64,000 bases of DNA from Setophaga petechia (Eukaryota > Chordata > Aves > Passeriformes > Parulidae), in contig JANCRA010000001.1 of the NCBI GenBank assembly GCA_024362935.1, positions 63,454,930 to 63,518,929 on the forward strand. Reading direction: 5' to 3'. Within the stretch, counting starts at the first letter, position 1; each line of letters starts with the position of its first letter. This document shows positions 42,555 through 52,757 of this stretch, piece after piece. The position numbers were made by a program, and so were the translations under genes. Under the pieces are notes generated by a model. The model was given only the letters and a program-made list of their open reading frames with translations. It searched no databases and was not told the DNA's origin.

Positions 42555-45500
42555 TTAACGAGAAGTTCTCTTCTTTCTTCTCCTTTTGTTAAATGCTTTC
42601 TTACTTAGATTTTCTTGTTTGGAGCTGGCCTGTGTTCTGTCAGCAAACAACAGTTGTATCAGAGAAACATACTGAACAGTTTTTCAAAATAACACAGGCT
42701 GATTATCCATAACTTGGCAACTCCCCACCATGCCTGGGACCAAGGTGTAAGTTAATCTTTTGAAAGTGCACTAACAACAAGGGTTTCCATGGATACAGCA
42801 GCAAATCTCACTTCTTGGAGGTAAAACTCAATATCAGCTCTAGTGCAGTACACAGAATGTCTGCAGCAGCTCTCAGGAGCCTCTGACTGAGATCCACCTG
42901 TATGTTCTCACTCCCTCTGGAAGGACTAAAATGAGTCAAATGACCAAAATCATCTCAGACAGCTGCAGGCCAGGCAGGTTCTGGCCTCCCAGGACAGAAG
43001 AGATTTAGCCTAGATTTAAACTTCCTTGCTCTCAGCTATATATGTATTCCCTTTTATCCACTGAAACCTTTCTTGGCCTTGCCAAAATCCTGCCCTTCCT
43101 GGTAATACTCCTTACAAACTTTTCCCCTCCTAATTCCACTTGCTGGTTACCTTGTTTTCCTTGGTAGTTCCTGTGGTTCCAGAATGACAACTTCTTCCTC
43201 CTCACTGTCAGACACAACAATGGGTTCATCTAAAAAACACAAACCCCACCAACCCCAAACTGCCGGTCAGCTTTGTACAAACAACCCCTGTAAATAATAA
43301 CCACAGCATTTTTAAAGAAACATCCAGAGGGGCTACTGATTCATTTGGAGCCCTCCCCATACTACAGAAATCGACTTTTGAAAAGAACTGACTGGGTCAA
43401 GTGGAATTAGCAAATGTGTAAAGTGGCTACAATGGTTCTTTCTTCCTACAGACCTTTCACATTTTAATTATAAACTGTTAATAAAGTGATATAATAAGAT
43501 CTGATATTAAGAAAACAAATACTTACCACTCTTAGTTTCCTTCAGTGTACTTGTATCCTCAGTCTCCACTTTCTCACATTCAAAAGCAGCTGCCTCACTT
43601 TCACCTTCCTCTTCTGCTGCTTCTTCCTTCTCAGATTCTTCAAGGTCTCCCCAGGAGTTCTCTATTCCTTCCCCAATTTGTGCTGTCCCAGGAGTGTGCA
43701 CTACGGGACTGGCAAAACTGCAGGAGTTAAGAAAAACCTTGGTGTTTGCTGGTAAATTTCTTTGTATTCTGAGAGCAAACCAGGTGGTTTATAAACTGGG
43801 GAGAACAGCCCTAAAGGGGAGTTCAGAGTGCCACTTCTCCAGTCACTGTAATAATCACAGCTCTGACCTCAGCTCTGCAATTCAGGCAAGGAATTAAAAT
43901 CAGACTGAACCAAGACCAGGATGATGATGTTTGCTCTCAAGGTTATATGGCTACCTAAGCTATGAGGAATCTTAGATGTGTGTTTAGCCTGGTTTTCCCC
44001 TCAGTAATAGCCTGGAAAAGATACACTTCTGAGGGAGGGTCAGCTTTAGCAATGATTTCTCCAGCCTGCTCTTCCACGTCGCTGGTGTCCACAGCAGCAC
44101 TCTCCATTTTGAAGGCAGTGATCCTTTGGTTGGGGATGGATTCTGCGAAGCCGAACTTCCCGCCTTCTTTCCTGGTCATTCAGCAACAGACATTATTTCA
44201 GGATAACCCAAAATTGCTTCTGTTTTCAAGTTCAAACATACAAATGCTTGCTATTTAAAACAAATACAAGTGAAGACAATTTGCTGCTGAAACCACAATC
44301 TGACATTATTCCCTAAAAATCCCCATTTCCAGCCCTTCCCAAAACACTCACCTGGCTTTCTGGTCATTTTCCAAGGCTTTCTGAATCAGTTCTGTTATTT
44401 CTGCGACCTTAACAGCTGTTATTTTACTGCACCTCAGAATCTGTTACACATACAAAAAGCAGCTTACAACCAGGAAATCAAGAGGTTTTTAACTAAAACT
44501 ACAGAGCATCATAAGCATCACAGACATTTAAATCACAGGAATTACAAACACAATATGGCACCTCAGCATGAGGGACTGAATTCACTGAAACTTATGCAAA
44601 AAGTTAACAGCTTCAGAGTGCAACTGGAAATAATTTGCAGGGTTTTTTTCAGCCAAATCTCAGGGAAAATAAAAAGATGCATATCTGACCAAAACCAATG
44701 CATTTTCTACATCCCTTCTGCAGCATGGTACACAGTACTATGCTCTCCCACTAAGATAAGAAAATACATAATCTTTTCCAATAACGTCAGAAGTTAATTG
44801 ACTTCTCAGCTTCCAAATGTCATGGATATTTCCACATCAAGACTGCAGCACAGGAAGCAGTCTGTACACCACAGAAGGACTGGTCAGAGCACAGGTTTAC
44901 CTGATCTGGCAGCAGCATGATCACTCCACTGGACTGGATGGTACAAATTTCATGGTGTTTATTCATGGCAATTACCAGGAGCCCATCCATCACCCGCTCC
45001 TCACGTTCAATTGGATCCACCAACAAATAGGTCCTAGAATCAAGGTTTGAAATATGAGGCAACAGTAGGAATTCAAGGTATCTTACTACCCTTAAACACA
45101 ATTAAACAAAGGAGTTGGTTTGCACATTAGTAACTATGGATATACAAGGTTTATACCCCTTATATGGGTATATAAGACCTCAAAATCTTACCCTTGATGG
45201 AAGAAGGCAAAACTGACACAAATGGGCATGTGGTGGATACTCAAGGGGACAGGATCACGTTCCTCAGGAGTGTACTTTGAAAGGAATTGGCCCAGAACAT
45301 AGTTATTTATGAAACTTGTTTGATTTTAATATGACAAAGAAATTTCAGGAAATAAAAAAAAAAAAAAAACAACAAAAACCAGAAACAACTTACCACAGTT
45401 ACTTCCTCTCCTTGCACAGACACATCTGGCCTGCGAAAATGGCACAGAGCTACAATCCCTGCTATGCTGGCAGCATCAGTGATGTTGCCATCATGGTTTA

Positions 45501-47167
45501 ACAGGTGCATGTCCAGCCGAATTTGCCAAACCTGAGAAAAATACAAAAATTACAAAACTGCTGGATTCTACAGAAGTTTTTTTTTTTTTTCCAAAACTAG
45601 TTCATTTTTTCGAACCAGAAAAAGACCCAGTATATTTTTCTTAGGTGTTTGATTAAGAAGATGAAAGATCTTGGTATATTTGAAGATACCCAGATTTAAT
45701 TATGACAAAGCATGCAGCACTTCAGCACAATTTAAACATCATTCTGTAGGGTCCCAGCTACTTCAGAAAGCCTATGCAGACAGGCAGAGTTAAAAATACC
45801 TCTCAAATCAGATGAGTGGATCTTTACATTAACCTAAAATCAGTACTTCTACTATCCAACACAAGACAGAGGCCAGCTTAAAATTGGACTACATGTATCT
45901 TTTAGTTTAAACCCACCAGAAGTGAAGTTTTCCTACCTTTTCACCTGCAACAACACAGAGAGATTCAGTCTCAATGCACTTGGAATCTCTGAGGCATCGC
46001 TCCAGCAGTCTGTTCAGTGACACCAGCAACTCAGATTGTCTGTTGGAACAAAATTAACCCAACCTCAGTATGATCAGAGTGGCTTTTATACCATCCCTGT
46101 TTAGTCCTCTTAAGACATGCATTACCTGCCAGGCTCCAGCCCAGGTGCAGCCATGGGTGAGAGCTCCAGGTTAAAGAAGAGCACACCTTCCGTGGGCCGA
46201 CTGGGCTTAGGGGGAACAAGTTCACACGAGACCTGGGCAAGAACCCTGCCAAGGCAAAGAAAGCACCAAGTCACAGAGTGTACCTGGGAAAACCTAGAAA
46301 CAAAACACATACTTGGGAAAAAAGCACGTGGTTAGGGTTTCAATTTGTAATTCTCACTCCTGACAGTTTCTTGTTCAACGCCTGTCATACATATTTAAAC
46401 TTTAGTCAACAACTGAAAGAATCAAATGTTAAGACTAGAACATACTCCTGTCTTTTAAGACTAAAACCTGACTCAAACACATGAGAAAATGTAATGAAAT
46501 ATTGTGCATATATTCATAATGCAGTAATTCATATAGTGCATACTCATATACATAAAGTGCTTATATTTCATTTCTACACAGGCAAAAAAGGGTCGTTTGG
46601 TTTGGGGAAGCATGCAAAATGCGAGATATAGGGTAACTAGGGAACAATTTTGCATTTTATAAATTAGCAGTAACTACAATCATCACGGAAACACCATTCC
46701 TTCCCCATTTCCTTCTCCTCCATCTTCTCCTCTTTGCTCCTACCCTTGAAATACCAGGACATTAAGGTTGGAAAGGTTAACATCTGTTTACAGAGCTCCC
46801 TGGGAACCTCAGGCTCTATCTAAGCCGGGGCCCGTAGCCGAGCCCCCGCGCCCACCTGGTCCTGCCCAGCTCCACGATGCAGCAGCCGCGGTCGGCGCCG
46901 AAGGAGATGCGGATGTTCCGGTAGTCGTAGCATTGCCTCCCGTCCAGGCGCTGCGGGAATACACGGACGGACACACACACACGGAGAGGGTCAGCGCGCC
47001 GTGCCCGGCATGCGACGGCACCGCGCGGGGGCGGATCCCGGGGACAGGGGATCGGGGAAGGGATGGGGAAAGGGGCAGGGAGGAGAATGCCGGCGCCGCA
47101 CCTTCTTCTCCTGGATGGCTCGCAGGAGGAAGCGCCGCTCGCAGTTGGAGAGCGGCGTCGCCTTCAT
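42555..47167 (-). CDS. EXOSC9: EXOSC9, RNA exosome core subunit Rrp45/PM-Scl75 (complete, 441 residues, 12 exons)
   Basis: Subunit of the hexameric RNase PH ring of the RNA exosome, which threads RNA to the catalytic DIS3 and EXOSC10 subunits; nuclear, nucleolar and cytoplasmic. Minus-strand exons: 47167-47102, 46950-46856, 46245-46126, 46039-45937, 45531-45394, 45274-45192, 45033-44901, 44440-44352, 44171-44025, 43717-43527, 43229-43151, 42636-42555. Human EXOSC9 has 439 residues and also 12 exons. The RNase PH fold spans about residues 1-275 (MKATPLSNCERRFLLRAI, HFRRPDVSVQGEE). The C-terminal tail has an acidic stretch, SUMO-interaction-like motifs PIVVSDSEEEE and VVILEP (about 391-408) and a basic nuclear signal KRRRKKR. 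The exon 12 acceptor is fixed by frame: the AG at 42638-42637 keeps RTQASSKQE, while the next AG would give an early stop. The gene ends tail-to-tail with CCNA2. Confidence 0.97.
45352..45369. repeat. A-run beside the EXOSC9 exon 5 donor
   Basis: A pure A-run followed by ACAACAAAAACC; on the EXOSC9 strand it is a T-rich run about 25 bases after the donor. T-rich runs just after a donor can recruit TIA1-type splicing factors, but nothing here proves it. Confidence 0.7.
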
Positions 47168-47400
47168 GGCCACGCCGTGAGGGTGACGGGGTTGGGGGGG
47201 AAAGGAGGGGAGCGCGCGCGCGTCATCGCCGCGCGCCGCGCGTGCCCAACGCGCACGCGCCGCGCGCCCTCCCTCGCGCGAGTCCCCTCAGGGAGGGCAC
47301 GGCCGTTGAGAATCCCTTACGGGGCGCGAACACGCTCTGCTTGGAAAAACTTCCCCTCCTCTCCAAGCTAAACCTGCCCCGACTCGGCTTCATGCTGTTT
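46800..47400 (-). promoter_or_regulatory. EXOSC9: CpG-island promoter of EXOSC9
   Basis: A CpG-dense island covers EXOSC9 exons 1 and 2 and about 230 bases upstream. The upstream part is rich in GCGCGC (47214-47280). There is no TATA box. The ATG at 47165-47167 (minus) follows GTGGCC, an acceptable start context. A short CA repeat (46972-46981) lies in intron 1. Confidence 0.7.
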
Positions 47401-47730
47401 CCTCGAGTCCTGTCCCTGGTCATCAGGGTGCAGAGATCCGCATCTGCCCCTCCGCTCCCCGTCCCGAGGATGCTGAGGTCTCCCCTCAGTCTCCGCCCGC
47501 TGGACAGACAAGCGCCCTCAGCCGCCCCTCACACGGCTTCCCCTCCAGGCCCTTCAGCATCCTCGTGCTGTCCAACAGCTCCATGTCTTTTCCATATTGT
47601 TTCCATTTTAGTGCCTAAAATTGCATACAGCACCCGAGGAGAAGCCGCAGCAGTGCAGGGTGTGCACCTCAGCCGTGAGGCGGCACATGAGGGACAGAGG
47701 CAGCGTGAGTTGATGCCGGAGTGCCGGTCG
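47400..47730 (-). mobile_element. old CR1 fragment, reverse orientation
   Basis: The blocks GAGGTCTCCCCTCAGTCTCC, CCCTCAGCCGCCCCTCACAC, CTGTCCAACAGCTCCATGTC and TTGCATACAGCACCCGAGGA follow, in order, the reverse complement of the CR1 ORF2/3' region (compare AGCCTCC...CCTCAGCCGCTCCTCA...CTCCAGCACCTCAATGTC...ACACAGTACTCGAGG, from memory). Several indels show it is old. It abuts the EXOSC9 CpG island. Confidence 0.75.
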
Positions 47731-49750
47731 TCGGGAAAACCATCTAGAATTTAGAAAAAAAACCCCACAAAACATGCATGCCAGACATTTGGAGTGGTTA
47801 ACACTATTGTGATGCCCTGCAGCCCTCAGGGAACAGCCGGGCCGGTGTCGGGAGCACGGCGGTCAGTGCTGCAGGCAAAAATGCAGCCAAGACATCCCGG
47901 CTGCCAGAGCAACGTCCCTCCCTGCTGTTCTGAAATGTTGCCCGTAAGTAAAAAGGCCTTTACAAGTGGCTTTTATGCTTAGTTTGAGCTAAAACGAGAA
48001 AATATGTTATCTTCCCACCAACATTAAACCGCTGACATTGGCATTTTCCACACAAAAGTGTTGAAATATCTCAGGCTGTCTTTTCAAACCTTGTTAACAC
48101 ACTACAGTTCTAGTACAAACTAAAATGTAAGTTGTGTTTCTGAAACTCACAAGTTTGTGTTGGTGAGGACAAGTGCTGCCTGATTTTCCCATGTTGGTTT
48201 TGTACTTTCAGTTTAGGATAAATATAATCACAAATATTAAGAGTAAGACAGTATCGATGACATTATAGAAAGACACTCCTTCTCCAAGGACAAAAAAAAG
48301 TAAATAGCCCTTGGAGTTTTACTGGCAATCTTTATGTGGAAATTCTGTCTGATTTTACTTTTTTGTTGTGTGAATTTGGTGACAATATTCATTAGTGAAG
48401 GCTTGGGGTTAAATTCTGTTACTCTTCAAGTTTACTAAGAGTAAATTCAGAACGGTTTTTATTGTTTGTGGGAGTTGTCCAAACTAGTTACTCTTCGTCA
48501 ATTACAAAAAGATGTTAATTTCACAGTATGTTGAGATTTCTGCTTGAAGTGGAGTGGGAAAAATTCCTGTTCCTGCTCTCTCAGTTAACTTTTAGGTGCC
48601 TCGATCCATCAGGCTGGTGGCAAATCACCCTTTTCAAAACAGAGAAGGTGGTGGTGGTGATGGTGAACTTCAGGGGGAGCTGGATGTAATTCCAGGGGAA
48701 ATAAGTCATGTACTGGGGCTGGAAATCAACTGTATCCCCTTTGATCCATGCCTGTCTTCTTCATACAAAGGCTACTTTACATCTTTGGTGCTTGCACATG
48801 TGCTAGGAAAGGTGAAGGGTTTAATGGACAAATTAAGGAGGTGTAAAACCACAGCAGTGGAAATCTGTAGGAGGAGGGTACACAGAAAATGAGGTCAGTA
48901 TAAATGGTTAATGAAATAGAAGCTGAGAAATTTCTGTGTTTCTGAACAGTGAAGGGCCGGGTTGCAGTGGTAATGAAATAATGGAAATACTCTGGGTGTT
49001 CAGAAGGAGTGAGTGTCACACCCTGCAGAGTGAATAAATGAGCAAATAAATCACAGGTACTTAGGCTAAAGCAGGAATTTTTCGAAAGAAGATCCTGATG
49101 ATCTACTGTGCCCACATGGAAGCATTTCTTCCTTTGAGCTGAATGCTCTGTGGGCTGAAATGCTTGAATTGGATTATCTTACTGAACCGAGCCTGGAGGG
49201 AAAATCTCATTTGAGAACTGGAGAAGAAAACCAAACTGCATCAGAATTTCTGCTTCTTGACAGCAAGCTGCCAGCAATTTTATGGCCTAATCACAATAAA
49301 TAAGAAATTGACCTTCTCTTTGCATGGCAGCCTTAATGGCAATGTGCCTTTGCTGCTTGGCTGCAAGTCCTGCTCATTTACACATCCATGCATGACATGA
49401 TGTATGCATTATTCCAGCTGATAAGGTGATTTGGGAAGAAAGGCTCTGCCTAGATGTAATAATGTAATTTATAATTTGTTTCTATGATGAACAGTTCCAG
49501 GGGGGTGGGAGGATGGGCAATCCTTGCCAGCAGTGCTGCTGGAAGAAGTGAGGCTGGAGCAGAACCTCCTGCTGAGATGAGGAATGGGATATTCTGGCCA
49601 GGATTCTGGGAAGCACTCAAACAAGCTCTTTATCTGAAGCACAGAAAAGCACCTTTGTCCCTTACATATTAGAAGGAATGTGTCACAGCTTCCAAGGCTG
49701 ATATTTAGGAAAGGAGTTGCCTAGTATATAAGCTCAAATAATTTTTATTT

Positions 49751-49870
49751 TTAAAAAAACCAAACCAAACAAACGAACACAAAAAAACACCCTAAAAACA
49801 AAAAGTCACACAAAAAATCCCCCAAAAAATAAACCCCAAACAACAACACAAACAAACAAAACCCCAAAAG
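49751..49870. repeat. A/C-only low-complexity tract
   Basis: About 120 bases are made almost entirely of A and C (for example ACCAAACCAAACAAAC, AATCCCCCAAAAAATAAACC, CAACAACACAAACAAAC). G and T are nearly absent. The opposite strand is a G/T tract. It is more likely a decayed simple repeat than a gene. Confidence 0.85.
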
Positions 49871-51172
49871 AGAGAAAAAAAAAGGGATCCAGAACTGCCA
49901 GAAAATCATCCAAACACCAGCTTAAGGCAAATTGGTAATAATATCTTCATCTGCTTGCTGGATGCTTCTTGCTTGATCCCTTCCATATGCTAGATTTCAG
50001 GGTAAACCCCAAAATATTCTTGCTGTTTCCACCTGTACTTTAACCTTCACATCACCTCTTGGGGTTTACTGCTCTTGTGAAAAAAGTTTTTTGCTCCAAA
50101 GGGTCCTGCCAGAAATTCTGATCCTGTAGACTGTGCTGCATTGAATGAACTCTGGTTGCCAGCCCTCAGCAATCCCTTGAGGAAAGTGGGAAGTGTTTCC
50201 AAGGCTGGATGCCAGGCAAGCAACAAAGTCAGAGGAAAGTAAGTTACACCTCTCCTTTTTTTGTCTCCACACCCTGCAATTTTCCTGTCTGCAGGCAAAC
50301 TGTATCCATGATTTCTATGGATTCAAGTGAAACCAGTTGCTGAGTTAAGTGTCATGCTAAGCCAGAATTGTTACAGCTTGAGTTGAAGGTTCTGAATATA
50401 CAAAACCAATGTCTGAGTTCAGATTTTAATGTGGTTTAGGGTTTTCAAACCTTTTAGAAGCATCTTCAAATTCTCTTAAGAACCAACAGATGTCTATGTT
50501 AAAGTAGAAACTGTAATTTCGTTTCATGTGGAATAAGCAAAAATAGAACAAAATTGTTGCCTGAAAAAAAGCACTTTCTGACATCCTAATCTTAAATATT
50601 ACTTGAGGGGTTAAAAACAGGCTTGATGCAAGAGCTCAGGAGTGTGAAAATTAAGTTAATATCTACTTGGAATCTGGTTTTTGGTTTTTTTGTTTTTTTT
50701 TTTTTTTTCTATTGGAAATGTGTCAGAAAATGTTTGCTGGTACCACATATTGATAGTCCTACAATACAGAGGAGATCCAGAGTACTGACAAGCTTAGGAG
50801 CCCCATCTGATCCCTAAGAGATGACAGCACATTTAATAACATTGGGGATAATCAGATAATCAAGTTAAACTGTTAAATCAAAATGGCTTTTTTTTTTCAA
50901 TTATTTCTCCTTCTTATTCAGCTTCCAAGTATCTGTTACAGACCAGAAATTAACTTTGACTGCCTTGAAATGCTGGAATCATAATCTTTCTCAATCAAGT
51001 GCTTTTGTTGTTCTGCATGGACAGCCTCTCTTAAAATCTTGATACTAAAATGCTCCTTTTAAAACAGGGGATGCATCTTTTTGTTGATTTGGCTGATTTT
51101 ACATGAAATTTCACATTTACAGTTGTATCTTAGAATGCAGGTGTTGTTAAAAGATAGAAGTGTGGTTGAGAA

Positions 51173-51186
51173 GTGCCCCCTGTTGT
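51173..51186 (-). promoter_or_regulatory. CTCF-like core motif (weak)
   Basis: The reverse complement, ACAACAGGGGGCAC, matches the CTCF core CCASYAGRGGGCRC except at two positions in the left half. It is a single motif by eye, with no support for binding. Confidence 0.3.
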
Positions 51187-52541
51187 GTAGAACATCCACT
51201 CACCAGGGTGTCATGCACAAAAGCAGACTGTCTCACATGAAGTATTCTCTGTGCCACATGTGTTAATCTCTCCATATTTTCCAAAGATCCCAATTCTTCA
51301 TTCCCTGCCCAGAAATGCTTACAGGAAAACTGTTGTGAGTAGTTGAATTCCTCTTAGTAGTACAAGCAAAATGGGAAAGTGTCCAATTATTGTGTCAAAG
51401 ACCACAGAGCCAGGATGAGCACTAGAGCGTGATGGATGCTGCTCCTGCCTTTTTGCACCAGGTAATGTTTTCTACAGTATGGATGAAGTTGTCAGAATGA
51501 TGTTTTGTTACTTCAAGAAAAGGTAAGTGATCATTTTCCCAAATTGTCTCAAATTATTATATGGAGCTTTATTGTGAAGTATTATTCAGAGGTCCAACAA
51601 GGATAGAAGATTTGGTGTAAAACCATAACTCAGTACATATTTGTCTCCTTAGCTCAGACTTGGGGTGATGCTATACTTATGTTAAGAAATTGGGAGGCTT
51701 GGTGAAGTAGAATTTATGAGCTTTTTTTAAATACATATTTCCTCAGAAAACAATACACTTTCTCAGGCCCTCACAAAATTTGAAGTATATGCAGCTGTGC
51801 TAATGTTTCCTCTCTGAAATTTCACTTCCCTGGCTTATAAATCCTTGGAAGATTTGGGAATATGGCTTGAGCCAAGACAAATCATGCAGGGAAGCGGACA
51901 GATGGAACCATGAAAAGCAGAGCTCATGGTGGGTCCACCACAACTGTATCATTCACCAAAATCTGAGTCAAGTGGCCAAAACTCGGAATAACTTTCCCAC
52001 TGCCACGGCAATACCTGATGAGTGTTTTTGCTTTGGGCCACGGGCAGGGTTCTCAAATGTCTTCAAGGGGAGAGACATTTCCTGGTGCCGCTGGCGTTCG
52101 GAGCTGTTTGGCCTGTGCCGGTGTACGGTGACACGGGCTGGGGAGGCAGGGAGGATGGGTGCACATGTGGGCATTCCAGTCTGCACGGGAGGCTCCGACC
52201 CGAAGTGAGCCGCCCCAGGAGCTTCTCCTGCCGGTGACAGGTGGTGTCGGAGCATGGTTTGTGTGACACGGGACCGGTGCCCAAGGAGCGGGGACAACGC
52301 GCCAGGCTCGGAGCAGCGGCGCGGTGCAGCCCCGTGCCCCCTGCACCCACCGCCCCTGTCCCGGTGCCCTCCTGCCGCCGGGGCTGCCCCGCCGGGAGGT
52401 GCCGCAGAAGCGGGCGGTGAAGGCAGGATGGGCTCCGCCGCCCGGTGCCCCTCTCCTGCCGCAGGGGAGGAGGCTCGGCCGCCGCCGGCACCGGCACCGA
52501 GCGGTCCGCGGGGAGCCGAGCCGAGCCGCGCCGCGGGCGGC

Positions 52542-52757
52542 ATGGAGTGGGAGCTCAACCTGCTCCTCTACCTGGCGCTGTTCTTGCTGCTGCTGCTGCT
52601 GCTGCTGCTCCTGCTGTGCCTGCTCCTCCGGCAGCTGCGGGGCTCGGCGGGAGCGGCCCCGCGCCTCCTCCCGCCACCCCGGCAGCCTTGGGCTGAGCGC
52701 CGGGAGCCGGGAGCGGGGAGCCGCCCGCCACCGCCGCCTCGGGCCGCCCCCAGGTGA
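52542..52757 (+). CDS. SMIM43: SMIM43 (NEMEP/TMEM155) micropeptide, 71 codons
   Basis: The N terminus MEWELNLLLYLALF matches my memory of human SMIM43 (63 residues), and the position beside EXOSC9 fits synteny. In mammals the micropeptide is induced by Nodal in mesendoderm and binds GLUT1/GLUT3 to raise glucose uptake (established knowledge). Here residues 6-29 form one membrane helix that is almost all leucine: after LALF come 11 leucines, Cys and three more leucines. A basic RQLRG follows, then a Pro/Arg/Gly-rich tail unlike the human one. The ATG has a strong context (GGCATGG). The stop TGA overlaps a perfect splice donor (CAG|GTGAGT, cut after 52754), so a spliced C terminus is possible. 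The frame stays open upstream to an ATG at 52254; I chose 52542 from family length and context. Confidence 0.85.
   Translation: MEWELNLLLYLALFLLLLLLLLLLLCLLLRQLRGSAGAAPRLLPPPRQPWAERREPGAGSRPPPPPRAAPR
52576..52599 (+). repeat. SMIM43: (CTG)7 tract in the SMIM43 membrane helix
   Basis: Seven pure CTG codons (52579-52599), preceded by TTG and followed by CTC CTG CTG, encode part of the leucine run. A pure coding trinucleotide tract can change length without losing frame, which would lengthen or shorten the membrane helix. Confidence 0.9.

Larger units (their letters stand above)
47731..52060. other. intergenic spacer between divergent EXOSC9 and SMIM43
   Basis: About 4.3 kb of mostly AT-rich sequence with no exon I can recognise. 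It contains a short GGT/GAT repeat (48647-48664), an A/C-only tract (49751-49870), a T-rich run (50683-50708) and a CTCF-like core on the minus strand (51173-51186). The short reading frames here have no family resemblance. Confidence 0.6.

Noticed and set aside
45352..45369. A-run as the tail of a processed pseudogene
   Set aside because: The preceding sequence is EXOSC9 intron with no exon-like match and no target duplication.
46768..47754. 328-codon plus-strand frame over EXOSC9 exons 1-2
   Set aside because: It is antisense to verified EXOSC9 exons, GC-driven and partly made of CR1 sequence.
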